Part shown: piece by piece, positions 9,261 to 21,600 of the stretch | Layout: every line of letters begins with the position of its first letter | How positions within the stretch are numbered: the stretch's first letter is position 1 | Source of the DNA: Gnetum montanum | Taxonomy: Eukaryota > Streptophyta > Gnetopsida > Gnetales > Gnetaceae | Length of the DNA stretch: 64,000 nt | Assembly: GCA_015680685.1 (NCBI GenBank) | Contig: MNCI01018082.1 | Coordinates: forward strand, 422,496 to 486,495 | Direction: 5' to 3' | Program-made: the position numbers and the translations under genes | Notes under the pieces: model-generated | Database searches by the model: none | What the model saw: the letters and a program-made list of their open reading frames with translations, nothing else | Told to the model about the DNA's origin: nothing

Positions 9261-10930
9261 CTGTTCACCTGAAGACCAACATTAACCAATCCAAAAAACA
9301 CACAGAATAAAAAATTTGGAAAGCCAAATTAGGGCGATTGAAGCGTAGAAAAGGCCCGATCATGGCTAAAGAAAAGAGGAAGGTAATTAAGAGTGAAAAA
9401 GAGAAAAAATTGGACAACGGGAGTCAAAAAGAACTCAAGTGAGGATGAAATCGAATGATGGAACATGGAAAACAATTAACCCAGAAATCAAAAGGATTGG
9501 AGACGGAATAGGAAAAACTAGGAACATGCAGGAGGGTCCTCCCCATAGCAGGCAACAGCCTTATAGCCCCTGCATACCCTCGACACCAGGGTCCGTGGGC
9601 CCAGGTGGTGATAAGTGGTGTTGACTAGTAAAGACTCCAAACCAAGAGAACCCGCCAAGGCATGAAAGACCAACAGAAAACATGATGAACACACAAAACA
9701 TAAAAAGGGCAATGATGTGAGAACAGAGAGAAGTGGGAATAGCGGAGAGGAGAGAATGGAAAATTCAAGTGGCGGTCACATGAAACCCCATTTGGAAGCA
9801 TGGTTAAGTGACCTAGCAGAACCTTTCTTGAGATCAGACCCAAAACCATCCGCAAAAAGTGACCTCACAGTGATAGACAAAGTCCGAACCATCCCCAAAG
9901 GAAGTGAGAATGACCCCACAGAAAACCACCACTCCAAGGAATGTGAGAAGAGGGAAGTGAAATGGGACAAAGTGAGAGGGGACCAATGAAGTCTCATAAC
10001 TAGTACGTGTAGCCTGTGAGAGGTGGTCTAAGGGGTGTGCTTTGAATTCCCACAACGATATGTTTTTTTTCTTTTGTGCGGGGAACCACACCATGTGAAG
10101 ACCCATGTGTGTGTGCATGCATCTGACCAAGGGGTATGCTTTGAATCCTCAGTTTATTTGTTGATTTTATTTTTGCTTCTTTTTTCTATTTTTCTTTTAT
10201 TTTTTTTCTTTTTTTTCCAGTGAGGACCACACCATGTAAGGTTGAACTACCCAAAAAATTTCGTGGAGAAAGACTCGGAGTGGTAGGAAATCCATAAGGA
10301 CCCACCACCAACCCAGGGAACAGAATGGAACAATGGATAAAGCATTCCCTTGAAGTCACACCTAATTCAAACCAGTGGGTCTTCCCTCAGTCGGGGAACT
10401 ACATAAGTCACACATTCATTAAAATGTTTGTTAAGTGAAGGGGTGCATGTTCGCGACACAAGAAAAACCATGGAATGGTGGATGGGTGGATGACGTGGAA
10501 TCACTGCCGAGTTTATGAGGTGGGAATGACATAAAATCCAAGGACAACCATGCAATGGCGAGAACCAGATAACTAGGAGGAATATCACAGTACCCATCGT
10601 AATGAAAATCGACCGCTCCAAACAAGATGACAACAACAAAAAGTAAACAAAAAGAACACGAAAAATAAAAAATGAAAAAGGAAAAATAAAAATAAAAAAA
10701 TTGCGAAGAAAAAAATTGTAAAATAAAAAGTGAAAAACAAAGAAGTGGAAAACAAAAACTAGGAAACAAAAAATGAAAAACAAAGAAGTGTAAAACAAAA
10801 AAGTGTAAAAAAAATGATAAAATGGTGAGGGGTGTAGGGAAGTGGATGAGGAGGGATGAAGGTCTCCCCCACGACTGGGTGGAAAGGAGGAGACACGAAA
10901 GATGGAGTGTGGATGACCAGCTGATGATGA
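9261..10930 (-). other. Spacer between integrase and internal promoter of element A
   Basis: No supported gene. Blocks recur in the same order in D: 9530-9610 (GGGTCCTCCCCATAGCAGGC) at 42250-42340; 10030-10060 (TTTGAATTCCCACAA) at 42780; 'cccttgaagtcacac' at 10350 and 42970. A has two tandem copies of a unit ending CCACACCATGT (10031-10100 and 10129-10240) where D has one. From 10620 to 10810 the plus strand is an A-rich run; on the minus strand it gives a Phe-rich open frame joined to integrase. Confidence 0.55.
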
Positions 10931-10939
10931 GGTTGTGAC

Positions 10940-12080
10940 ACTGGTTGTGTGAATTTCGCTGAAAGGTTTGAGTTGTTGGAGGTTGACCAACTGTGTTCTG
11001 GTGGGATCCCCAGATTTGTGAATTAGCAAGGCCCCGGATGGGAAGGTTTCGGAGACAATATAAGGTCCCTTCCATGGTTTCTGAAACTTCATCAGTTGAG
11101 ATATATGTGAGGGGTTCCAGTATAATACCTTGTCTCCATGTCGAAATGTGACCTTCCGAATCCTAAGGTCATGTCATTTCTTGTTGTAGGCCTTGTGGGT
11201 TTCATTGGAAAATAGGGCTACTAATCGGTTCTCATCTAGCACAATTAAATTGATTAATCGTTCTCATTGTGCTAGTGGTAGGTCAAGGTCGAGGTCACAG
11301 GCAGTGGATAGTATGTGGAGTTCTTCTTGGATTGGAAGTGTTGGCAACTTACCGTACACTAACTCATAGGAAGAGTACCCAATAGGAAGTTTCCAAGTGG
11401 AGCGATAGGTTCATAGGGCATCATTAAGCTTGGTACTCCAGTTCCTCTTGTATTTGCTAATTGTTCATGTAAGGATCTTGGTAATTTTCCTATTTGTGAC
11501 TTCGGCCTTCCCATTAGCTTGAGCGTTGCATGAGCTTTCGAAAAGTAACCCCCATGAAGTGCGTCCCATTGTTAGAAATGAGTGCACGAGGCACTCCAAA
11601 CCTGGTAACGATTTATTGTTGAAAAAATTATGCGATGGTGTTGGAAGAATAATTGATGACGGCTGCCACTTCTACCCACTTTGTATAGTAGTCCACCACC
11701 ACGATGATATATGCCTTTCCATTTGACAAGGGGGTGATGGTCCCCATGAAGTTGATACCCCAGATGTCGAAGGGGATGATGGGCTCCAGTGGCTGAATCC
11801 ACTGTTGAGGTCCCTCCAACTAGGCTGTCATCCCACCATCTCATTGGCATCGTTCATAGGAGCAGGCAAACCATTGTGCATCCCTAAAAAGGGTAGGACA
11901 ATAATACCCTGCAAGCATGATTTTAATGGCCATTCTGCATCCAGCATAGTGGCCCCCACAAGAAGCCTCATGAGCATCTTGAAGGATGCGTAGTGTATCA
12001 GCATCAGGGACATACCATCAGACCAAGTCGTCTGTACACACCTTGTAGAGGTGACCGTTGATTTCCATGAAATGCTTAGC
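10940..12080 (-). pseudogene. Element A integrase, broken
   Basis: The zinc-binding domain is near 11970-11850 (HEASCGGHYAG, AGYYCPTLF), the catalytic core near 11800-11560 and the C-terminal part near 11090-10960 (KFQKPWKGPYIVSE, VNLQQLKPF). The first catalytic motif reads WGINFMG instead of WGIDFMG: Asn codon at 11751-11753. The second reads ISNNGTHF instead of ISDNGTHF: Asn codon at 11571-11573. Both changes are G-to-A on the coding strand, i.e. deamination type. No chromodomain is seen. The frame runs on past the usual end into a Phe-rich tail. Confidence 0.85.
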
Positions 12081-12269
12081 CTTATGGAGAAACTACTGTT
12101 TCTTCCGATGGTTTCATTCTTTTGGCAGCTCCTGTGTTGTAAGGTAGGTAAGGATGCAGCTGAACCAAGGAGATTCCTTTGGTGCTTAAGGATCGACGGT
12201 GCCTGTGAAGAGGAGTTCATTTGGAAATTGATCGGATAAGGGCTCCTCCTCTTCTGTGTTATCCCATTG

Positions 12270-12790
12270 TAACTGAGACAAATGGTCAGTGACCACATTC
12301 TCAGGCCCCTTTTTGTCTACCATGGTTAGATAAAACTCCTAAAGGGTCACCAACCACCGAATTATACGGGGGCTCACTGGTGGTTTGTTCATCAAGAACT
12401 AGATAGCACTATGATCTATGTGCACAAACACCTTGTATCCGAGCACATAGTGCCAGAATTTGTCTAATGCGTACACCACGACCATCAATTCCTTTTCAGT
12501 GATGGTGTAGTTCAGTTGTGCACCCACAATGCTATGGCTTGCACAATGGATATAACATGGATGTTTCTAATCGTCACACTGTGTAAGAACGGCTCCCAAA
12601 GCATAGTTGGAGGCATTCGTCATAATGTGGAAAGGTCTAGACCAATTAGGTGCCTATAGAATCGAAGCTTCTACGAGTTTATGCTTTAGCACTTGGAATG
12701 CAGACTCACATTCCTTAGTCCAGACAAATGGAGCATTCTTCTTTGTAAGCTCTACCAACAATCGGGCTATCTTCAAGAAGTGTTCAATGA
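12270..12790 (-). pseudogene. Element A RNase H domain, broken
   Basis: Motifs on the minus strand in order: FVWTKECESAFQVLK, PFHIMTNASNYALGAVL, TEKELMVVVYALDKFWHYVLGYKVFVHIDHSAI, ENVVTDHLSQLQ. The first catalytic Asp of the DAS motif is Asn (codon 12615-12617). Several CAG/CAA and TGG codons are stops. It lies between RT and integrase, the standard gypsy order. Confidence 0.85.
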
Positions 12791-12839
12791 AGCACCAGTA
12801 GTAACCACTGTGTCCAAGGAATGATCGCACATCTTTGAC

Positions 12840-13600
12840 AGTACTTGGTTGGTAGGTAATTTCTTAGATGATCCTGATCTTTTTAGGGTCTACGCTGATC
12901 CCTGTTGATGAAATGAGATGCCCCAACACTATGTCCTCTTGGACCATCAAATGGCTCTTTTTCCAGTTGAGTTGCAGATTGGTGTCTACACACCTCTTTA
13001 AAACTTGCTCTAGGTGGTCCAAAGCTTGCTCGAATGTGGCACCATAGGTGGAGGATTTATCCATGAAGACTTCTACACCATTGCTAATTTGTTGTTGAAA
13101 AATGCTCAAGACAAGGCGTTGGAATGTCATAGGCATGTTGCACAAGCCAAAGGACATCTTCTTATATGCAAACATCCCCCATGGACTTGTGAAAGTAGTT
13201 TTGGCCTGGTCCTCTAGTGCGATTTGGATTTAGTTATAACCACTATAACCATTCAAAAAACTGTAATATTGGTGTCCTGCGATTGTGTCCAACACCTGGT
13301 CCACAAATGGAAGTGGGAAGTGGTCCTTGAATGTTGTCATGTTGAGCAACCGGAAATTGATACAGACCCTCCACTTGCCACCTTTCTTGGGTATGATAAC
13401 AAGGGGGCTAACCCACTTGCTATCGGCGATAGAATAAATGAATCTTGCATTAAGCAGTTGTTCAATTTCATCCTTTACGACCTACTGCAACTTGGGATTC
13501 AATCGTCTTTGTGGCTATGACCGTGGCTTCATGGAAGGGTCAAGGTAGATCTGGTGTTGGCAGATCCTGGGATCAACGCTAGTTAGCTCAGGATAGGACC
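12840..13600 (-). pseudogene. Element A reverse transcriptase, broken
   Basis: Motifs on the minus strand: RRLNPKLQ, WVSPLVIIPKKGGKWRVCINF, DHFPLPFVDQVLDTIAGHQYY, FLNGYSGYN, TSPWGMFAYKKMSFGLCNMP, FQRLVLSIF, then VFMDKSSTYG and LDHLEQVLKRCVDTNLQLNW. The catalytic FMDD is FMDK (Lys codon 13056-13058). The open piece 12864-13175 is real coding sequence. Upstream of about 13600 the pol linker ends, so protease and gag are absent. Confidence 0.87.
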
Positions 13601-13620
13601 ACACAAATGCAGAAATCCAT

Positions 13621-13739
13621 TTGTTTACCATAACCACCTATAAAAGACTATTTATAGGTCATCAAAGACAAGTCCATCATGTTCACTATCATAGTGTAAC
13701 TAAATCTCAATCCATATATGGAATTAAATCATAATGGAA
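13621..13739 (+). other. Junction between element A and remnant Y
   Basis: Minus-strand RT sequence of A fades near 13600 and plus-strand ORF sequence of Y becomes readable near 13740. The bases between show no LTR terminus or PBS, so the contact is more likely a deletion or recombination joint than an insertion end. Confidence 0.4.
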
Positions 13740-16205
13740 TAATTACAAGCATCATTGTTTTTGCCCACCACTTCAAGCAATGGTAAATGGTATTCAAAAA
13801 AGGCCTATCAATGTTGGCACAAGCAATAAGATGATGCCACTATAAGGATTGAAGGAGTAATAGTACCTTACTTAGTAGAGGTCATTGCCAAAGCATTGAA
13901 TCTGCCAAATTTTAGGGCTAACATTGCTCAAATATCTACAAGGTCCAACACTAATGCTAGAAACTTATGGTTGTAAAGGGCATATAAAACAATAGAGAAA
14001 GAATATAATGGATTATCCATAGCTAAGAAGATTTAATTCAAGATAGGAACATATCACATATTTTCTACCAATAGACATAATAGAATATCCACATATGCTA
14101 CTGGATCAGGTTTCATTTTAATGAAAATCTTTAGGTAGATATTGTACACTTATTATTTTTAGAAATATATAAGAGTTTTGAATAAAAGAAGACAAGGAAT
14201 CCCACTCTTCCATTTCCTTTTCTTATCAGAAATTTGTGTAGGTAGGAAAGAATTTTGAGATATACGAATGATGTTCTACATAAAGTCCAAAATGCATTTG
14301 ATGTAGATATTTCCAATCTAGTGCCATCTAAGAAAGATCAAGTGGAAAAATCAGTGGGCACTGAGGTTGTAGTAGATACAACACTAGCGGAAAACATTCT
14401 AGCCACAAGAACAAAGCAAGTAGGACATAGTGGGTTAGCTCCAGCTCTAGAATGAGTAGGACCAAGTGCTTTGCCAACACAATAGACAAATTATAGACCT
14501 TTTGTGAGTCATATTTAACAGATTGTGAGAAAAATAAGTTAGGACAACAACAAAGGATCAAGCATGTATAGAGTAAGAGATAATTATAATAAACATAATA
14601 TATTAATAGGACCAAATAGTGCTCAAATATCTTTTCAAGAAGAAGAAAATGATGAATGAATGCAACAAATTTCAGGAAACATTGCATTATTCTAGGTAAT
14701 GTTAGAGATAAGGGAAGGATGCATTGTGGTGGTTATGCAACATGAAGATGCAGTAGGAGTAGCAGAGATGATTTTAGATAATATCAAAGAATAATTTAAT
14801 ATTCTTGTTGTGTCACTAGTAGAAATTTTTGGAACCAAAGATATCCAAACTTTGGCTAGAACATTAGGAAAAGAAATCATGCCTCCTACAGAACATGAAG
14901 ATTCTTTAGAAAGACTACTACAAATGGGATAACTTATGCAAAATATTTTTGATATCCCCAATGATATCACTATAGTCCCATCAATGCTAATTTCTATAAA
15001 ATAAAATTGATCATAGCCAAAACAAGGATGAAATACACTATAACTAGAGCGTAGAGGCTACAAGAAGAATTAGCCAAACTGAGAGCTCAAAGACCAAGAG
15101 CTTGCATAATACATTTCAACTAATTAGTTATAATAGTTCATGAATGATCAAGTTGATCAAATGATGGCTAAATATATATAGTTGGAAATATAAAATGAGA
15201 AGGCAATATGGAATGCTTCAGCCGCACATGCCTAGACATATGCCCATACAAAAGCAATTACTACACTAGAAGAAGAAAATAAGAGGATTATTGTAGAGAA
15301 CCTCAGGTTGATAAATGTAAATAAAGAAAAACATATGATAGAGGAAAGCATTCATTGTTGAAAAAATAATTTTCCAAAGTCAACCTAGACATGAGATAAT
15401 TGGTCTAAGAAAATAGAACCTTATCAATAGAAAAAGTACATACAGTTGGATAAAAATCAACTATTAAGATTAGTGCATGGTAGAATGAGGCCAAGAAGCA
15501 TAAAATACTTAAAGAACACTTCAAAGACGAAGTGGACATGTATAAATAGATTACTAAAAAGGAGATCCAAATGATCAAAGCAAAGATTAGTTCCATCACA
15601 TAGTAATTAGTTGATTGGCAACCAATCCTAGATAGTCTTTCCCTAGTCCACCAAGTAGAGTTGAAAAATAAAGACTTACATATTAAATATTTAATAGAGT
15701 ACACTAGGTTAGTAGACCTATGCTATTCTAACTTATCCATGTTGATATTAGGAAAACCAAGAATAAAATTTGTATAACAATTAGCTAACATGTATTTCAT
15801 GTATGAGAAAGAGTTTTTGGATATAAAAGATGCACAACAAAAGCTTCACATTACAAGCTTTAAGCTTTAAGTAGTTAAAGCAAGTTCCCAAAACTAGAAA
15901 TATGTAGTAGCAAACTTAGCCAAAAAAATAACATACTATCAAAAATACAAAAAATGGCCAAGGCTTTTAAGGTGGAATGAAAAAATTTTGCAACATGGTA
16001 TGTCAAGCCCAAGCAAATGTTTCCACAATTACCATGCCCTTGGTAAGTACCAATGCTAGAGAATGTTGTCAAGCTGGCATCAAGTATGGAATATTCTAGG
16101 ATTAAAAAAGAGAAGCTAAGAGAATTACTAAATAAATACTAGTTCAAGAAGCTAGATGACAAAGGGAAGAAGCCAATGGAGGAACAACCACCACTAGAAA
16201 CTTAA
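13740..16205 (+). pseudogene. Extra ORF, copy B (remnant Y), N-terminally truncated
   Basis: Homologue of the extra ORFs in A, X and D. The plus strand reads AKALNLPNFRANIAQ near 13890 (compare VEVLNLPNEGPKFAHL in copy C), then FKIGTYHIFSTNRHNRISTYA near 14040, matching FKIGTYHLFPTKGLNRLSTYVAWG in C. Later segments include an acidic linker (14330-14450), heptad-rich stretches (15050-15350) and a 'DLCYSNLSML' motif near 15717, equal to the YANLAML motif of other copies. The first ~60 residues, the ATG and its promoter are missing. The C-terminal KKPMEEQPP near 16170 matches VPMEEPP in C. Frequent stops. Confidence 0.6.
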
Positions 16206-16438
16206 GAGACTACATCAAGCCTTAATCTTATTTTTTCTTATTTTTTTTTCATAAAATTTTTTTATGTGTGAATCATGCTACCCATGGTTAAGTTTTTAAC
16301 ACCACTCAAACAAATATGTGGCATTCATAGTTAGTACTCAATCATGTATATATGTTTATATAATCCCATAAACTTGTAAGGATTGTATCCTCTTTCTATT
16401 TGAACTTGATGATGAGTTTTCAGTTAATTGTGGGGTTA

Positions 16439-17743
16439 TGATAAAACCTTTAATGTTGTTGACTATGATTATCATAGATGTGATGTTGTATCTAAATATA
16501 TAATGTTGTAGATATGACATGGTGGCCCATAATCATTCCAATAATTTTGTGCTCAGCATTGTGTCAAATTATACATTTTTGCTAATCCTTAGTGAAATTC
16601 TTATAATTTTTTTCTTTAACTTATAGTTTTAAATCCCTACAGTGTGGTGAATTAGAGTTGTATCACATCTTTATTTGAGTAGATTATTCATAGAAATAAT
16701 TCACAACTAGAAATAAAGATCAAGATTGTTCTTCATCATTGTAGAATTTCATATAAAATAGAGTTACTTTCTTATGTCATAAACTTTCACATTGTCATTT
16801 ACATTTTCTACACCATTTACTTTTCCATTGTTTGTTAATATGGGTGTAATAAGTATAAATTATAGTTGTTTGATAACTAATGAATTATGTTTTTCCAAGT
16901 CCCAATATCATGTACACGATATTGGGTATGCGATATCGCAGCCTGGATACAATATCGTATACATGATATCGTGATTCATGTGTTAGCCTATAAATATAGC
17001 ACTCAGGCGCATTGCGAGGAGAGAGTTAAATCATTAGTTAGTCTTTTTTTGTTAGTCTTTAGTCAATTCTTAGTTTTCAATTCTTTCCAAGTGCATGCCT
17101 ATAGTGTGATTCTTGTAATTGTATGAAACCTTTGTTCGAGTGTGACGTACTTGGACATGCACACGATCGACAATAAAGATCGAGATTACTCCATCATTAT
17201 AGCATTTAATTAGCTTTTAATTTTTTTTAATTATTTATCATTTATTATTGTTTTCTTAGTTAATATTTCCTGTGTCATCATTACTATTCCTGTTGTTAAT
17301 GTGGAATGAGTACACCTTAATCACGAACATTTAAGTGTAACTATGTGGTGACCCAGTAGCATATCGAGTAGTGCTTCAAGTGATGTGCATTTGGTAATCC
17401 CAGAAGTCGTACATGAAGTCCAAGATGCATATAGATTATTGGGAATGGATGCTCATTGCACTTAGGCTAGCTTAGATCTCATTCTCTATTACCCATTAGC
17501 TTAATCAAGTTATCTCTTATTGTCCTTAGGAGCAACATAGTAGTAGGAACCACATCATACACCTCACTTTGGACTAAACCATACGTGATAAAGCAATTAC
17601 TAGTCCAAGTGGAAAGACAACAAACTGTGATCAATGTATAACTATCTCGGTGCCACAATTAGTCCATCTGCAGAGTTCGACTGGATCATGCATACACATT
17701 TGTATTCATATGGTTGAGCATAGGGGTACCTCACCACTCATCA
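16439..17743 (+). repeat. LTR B, shared or mosaic LTR (1305 bp)
   Basis: The LTR starts TGATAAAACC just after a polypurine-like TGTGGGGTTA and ends CTCATCA, with a PBS directly beyond. It therefore looks like a 3' LTR of Y and a 5' LTR of X at once. It is about 440 bp longer than LTR C. The excess (about 16455-16890) contains a diverged second copy of the R/U5 part: 'aataaagatcaagatt..tcatcattgtag' near 16710 resembles 'aataaagatcgagatt..ccatcattatag' near 17171. So a partial LTR is probably fused to a nearly full one. Confidence 0.75.
16901..16996 (+). promoter_or_regulatory. GATATC palindrome cluster and TATA box of LTR B
   Basis: The TATA box TATAAATA is at 16989-16996. The 75 bp upstream hold CCAATATCATG, CACGATATTGGG, TGCGATATCGCA (12-bp palindrome), CAATATCGTATAC and CATGATATCGTG. 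LTR C has the same block at 36391-36465 with CpG sites decayed. A related block precedes the internal promoter of X at 32971-33046. Confidence 0.65.
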
Positions 17744-17744
17744 T

Positions 17745-17765
17745 TGGCATTGATGCTGGGGATGG
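17745..17765 (+). other. Primer binding site of element X, tRNA-Asp type
   Basis: One base after the LTR end the sequence begins TGG and runs TGGCATTGATGC, TGGGGATGG. It matches the complement of the 3' end of plant tRNA-Asp (TGGCGCCGTTGCC, GGGGATCG) except for changes mostly of C/G-to-T/A type. Athila-group elements are known to use an Asp-tRNA primer, as I recall it. This fixes LTR B as a 5' LTR for the material to the right. Confidence 0.75.
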
Positions 17766-17877
17766 TGCTAGTTATCTAGACTAGTTATATTATATAAGAT
17801 CACTATAACAAGGTATTAACGATATATTCTTCAGAAAAAGAAATTAAATTCAATTAAGTGACACATAATTCATAACA

Positions 17878-20215
17878 ATGTTTCTTTCACAAGACAGTGA
17901 TAACAAAACATCTAGCGAGGTAGTTCATTGGATAACTAGCAAAATTTATGATGAAGAAGAAGTTTGGTGTACTCAATCTTATGTAGGAGTTTCATATGTT
18001 CATAGAAACCCCCAACGATACCCAAGGACTTTTGTCATCCAACTCAGACACCTCTAGTGAAGATGGGACATTTCCTAGAACAAGGGGGCCCGTAAGGCCT
18101 AGGACCTTCTGAATGGGTAACAAGAGTACATCAGGGGATGATTGGGAGACTTACAAAAGTTATGACGAGTATTCTAGTTTCCTTTCTTCCTCTACTCTTT
18201 CAATGTCGAATTGTGACATAGATGACCATTCCTTAAGGGGTCGGCGTAGAAATAGAAATCGAACCCACAGGAAAAATTAGGAATGCTAACATGAACATAG
18301 ACAATATCATCCCAACTCATGAACTCAAAACCTATGTAGTGATGATAAACCCCTACTAACCACTAATAGCCTAATGTATATAATAGAGGCCATTCAGATA
18401 TCCCATAGGCATCGCAAGGGAAGCCATTTACCCAGGCTTGATTTAAACAACTTTCCTAAGTTCTCGGGCAGCTATGATTTAGATCTACAACACCATTTAC
18501 AAGCCTTATAGGATGCTTGTGTATGAAAAAACATTGATAATGGATGGAAAAGGCTTAAGCTCTTTCCTATGACACTCATTGGCTAAGCAAAAGTGTGGTA
18601 CAGGTCTTTAAAACCAAATTCAATTCGTCGTTGGCCTATAATGGTAAAACTCCTCAACGAGAGATATCAAACCTATGTAAGAGTGTCAGCCTTGAGGAGA
18701 CAAATCCAAGAATGGAAATAAGGGTAACATGAACCCTTGGACATGGCCTTAGAAAGATATTGCTCTTTGTTAAACAAATGACCAAGCCATGGGTTCTCTG
18801 AGGAAAGGCTAATGTGTCACATCATGGATGGGCTCTGTAATGAAATTTGGGAGACCCTAGGGGTGTATGCCCTAGGTCAACTATATGAACTACAAACCCA
18901 TTAATTCCAAGAGCTTATTAAGTGGGTAGCAAAAGAAGAAGGAGAAATAGCCAAATGGGAGAATGTTGAAAAATCTCAACAGGACCAAACTCTTAAAATA
19001 ACAAAGGTCCATAATCATGAAGAGGAGAAATCAACTCACCTCAAGGGGGTGAAACCGTCCCCACCGTTGTCAATACTAAAATCACTAGATGAAATCGAGG
19101 CAAAGATCAAAAAGATGATAGAGTGGGTGCATGAAAAATGTGGAGAATATGTAGACATTATTAGAGGGAAATCCACACAAGATAACATTGATGACCAAAA
19201 CAAACATGGGATACCAAACCTAGAAATAGGACAGAACATCATTCAATAATTGAAAAGAAGGGCTGAAGAAAATAAGGATAGGGGATCAACTACAAATCAT
19301 AAGTATCAATGCAATGTTTTCCTATACGATCACCCAAAATTCCAATGCCAAATCTTGTCACATCTACATGAGCATTGGGGAAGAATGCTACATCCAGATT
19401 TCATAAAAAAGTACTATGATAAACCAAAATGGCAAAACCCTTTGTATCACCTGAAACCAAGTTCTTATTACGTTCAACACCTTGTTTCTCCAACTAGATC
19501 AACATCCTCTACTTCACCTCATTGTTATCACTCTCTTGAGTATCATCAACCCATGTCCTCTCCTATGGGATCACCACCTCATGTTCCTTACGCTCCTCCT
19601 TACTCTCAATATTCTCCTTCTTCACCTTCTTCTGCATCACCACCAGTTTTACTAAAAGGTTTTGCACCATAGCACCAACCAATGAACATTACTTGTGCTG
19701 CTACTATCAACAGTAGTGGGAGTCCTCCACAATGTTGGAATCATCCTTTCTTCAAGCGTGCCCATAGAAGGAGATAGCACAGTTCTGAAACCACTACATT
19801 GTCCAACTCAGCACAAACTCAACACTGTGATGCACCTTCCTCCTCAAACTCAACACCCCTTGTTACCTTATTTAGGCCACTAATTAATACTTCAACAACC
19901 ATGTGGCCTAATGAATCTAACAACATGAGGAGACATATCAATCCTTGCGTACCATCTTATGGTCATGGGTGCCATAGTGGGTTAGCTTCTTATCACAGGA
20001 CCACATCTTATAATCTACTCCACTATCTACTTTAATCAAGTGTGTGAAGCCCAATTTAGGTACATTCCTTCCACTACACCAAAAGACACCCAATGGTTTA
20101 GGTATGACTGGACCCCAATGTTTCCAAAATGCATGGATCCTAACTTTCCATTTATTAATTCTCACCATGATCAAAGGTTTAGTCATGGGGGATATCCCCC
20201 ATTCTAACAAGCAGA
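17878..20215 (+). pseudogene. Element X gag, broken
   Basis: The likely start ATG at 17878 (MFLSQDSDNKTSS) is 110 bp after the PBS. The gag core is near 18450-18840: NNFPKFSGSYDLDLQHHLQAL, WKRLKLFPMTLIG, LLNERYQTYVRVSAL, HGFSEERLMCHIMDGL. A charged region (18920-19250) with LDEIEAKIKKMIEWVHEKCGEY follows, then the tail: DHPKFQCQILSHLHEHWGRMLHPDF (about 19330) and a Pro/Ser/Tyr-rich stretch (19500-19670). About a dozen in-frame stops are mostly CAG/CAA/TGG-derived. No zinc knuckle is seen. It parallels E0 gag. Confidence 0.7.
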
Positions 20216-20922
20216 ATTAGTAAATGTTTTTCCTTTTCTTTGGTTTTACAATTTTTTATTTTTCAATTTTTTTTCTAATTTCTCATTTTTCAATTTGCCA
20301 TTTTATCTTTTTGAGGATAATCTCATTTATGAATAAAGTACTCATGTAACCAGTCAATTGAGGTTATGTTCTATGTTATCAAGTCATAAGTGACTAATTA
20401 TTTGGACAGTGAGCCCACAAAATCCACTCACCCATTCTATTAATAAGAGGTCCTTGCTCTGGGTATGATGATATTCTTGTTATCATCAAAACGTAAAGTA
20501 ATTTTGTACTCATTATGCCCAAAGTGAAGAGTGATGAACTAAGAGGGAATGACAAGGGTGTAACATCAAAGGGACTTGTGGATTCTCTTTGGCGACATCT
20601 GTATGTGCTATCATGAAACTTGGTTGTACTAAGATCCTTGTAGATCTAACAAAAAATGGGAGTAAGGGTTGTAATAAAGACACTCAATAAAGGAACTCAA
20701 TGTTGTTCTGGGGAGTCCCACTAGAAAGACATGCACCCATGCTTTAATATTGGTAACTTCTCCAAATCACCTTTGAAAAAGATAAAGTGCGAAAGTAGCT
20801 AGAAGAAGAAAAAGAAAAGCAAGAAGAGAGGTAGAACAGAAAGCTCAAGAAAAACATGATGCAAAAAAATTCAAATCACTCCTCCCTTATGCAAAACGCC
20901 AAGTGATTATACACCTTACTAT
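20216..20922 (+). other. Element X sequence after gag, left flank of T1
   Basis: A T-rich run (20220-20310) is followed by unassigned sequence. Near 20705-20918 one plus frame is open and strongly basic (VARRRKRKARREVEQKAQEKH), possibly a gag/protease linker, but no domain is recognisable. The final five bases, ACTAT at 20918-20922, are one copy of the T1 target-site duplication. Confidence 0.5.
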
Positions 20923-21600
20923 TGTACTGTCCGAAATCATCGGTCTCTGGCTGGAAGGAAACAGACACCGTGAGATCACTGGACGCACATAGATGACCCT
21001 ACCTTCACCTGAGGGCGAGTTGAAATGAACGAAGGTAGAGTACCTTGGGTGGTCCGCACGTGGATCAAACAAAGATTTCTCCAAACGTACACCAAAGTGC
21101 AATACGCTGGGTTATACATGAACGGTGTAACAGGCGTAAAATAGAGCGTAAACAGCGTAACAAATGCGAACAAAGCGTAAACGTACAAGAGCGTAAACAG
21201 AATACCTACAACAATTAATGTAGACTGTAACAGATTGTAGGAAGAAAATGTAACAATGGCATGTCAAAATGAGAGTACAATGCATCGGTCTAACGTAGTT
21301 GTGGATTGACACAAGGCGGATGAAAAGCCCCGGTGGATGCAGGGATGATTGTGGGCTGGTTCACACTGTAGGCACAGTGTAGAGGCTGTATGCTTAGTGT
21401 ATAGGGTTGTCCAGCATACAAGGTTCTCTGCTCTATTTCTCAGCATCTCTTCTCTATGGTTTTCTCCAAAATTTTTCCCCCTCGATTGAAGCACCACAAA
21501 AATTTCGAGTTTGACACTTGTCCAGCAAGAAGCAAGTCCCCGTGACCCTCGGATGACTTTGGCTGCATTTGAAGTTACACATGGCAATTTTGAGGATCGA

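Larger units (their letters stand above)
4792..13620 (-). mobile_element. Athila-like element A, 5'-truncated (RT to 3' LTR)
   Basis: Read on the minus strand the order is RT, RNase H, integrase, a 2-kb spacer with internal promoter, an extra ORF, a polypurine tract and a 3' LTR. The same order, spacing and spacer sequence occur in element D (37453-47830). The 5' LTR, gag and protease are missing: near 13620 the RT upstream region stops and plus-strand material of remnant Y begins. The left end is the LTR terminus TGATGAGTGG lying within E0 integrase, so A inserted into E0. Confidence 0.75.

Noticed and set aside
9439-10223. Several overlapping 60-98 codon frames on both strands
   Set aside because: They lie in the spacer of element A, are not kept in the homologous spacer of D, and show no domain.
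17745-17765. tRNA gene or tRNA fragment
   Set aside because: Only the 3' end complement is present, in the place of a primer binding site; no cloverleaf is found there or elsewhere.
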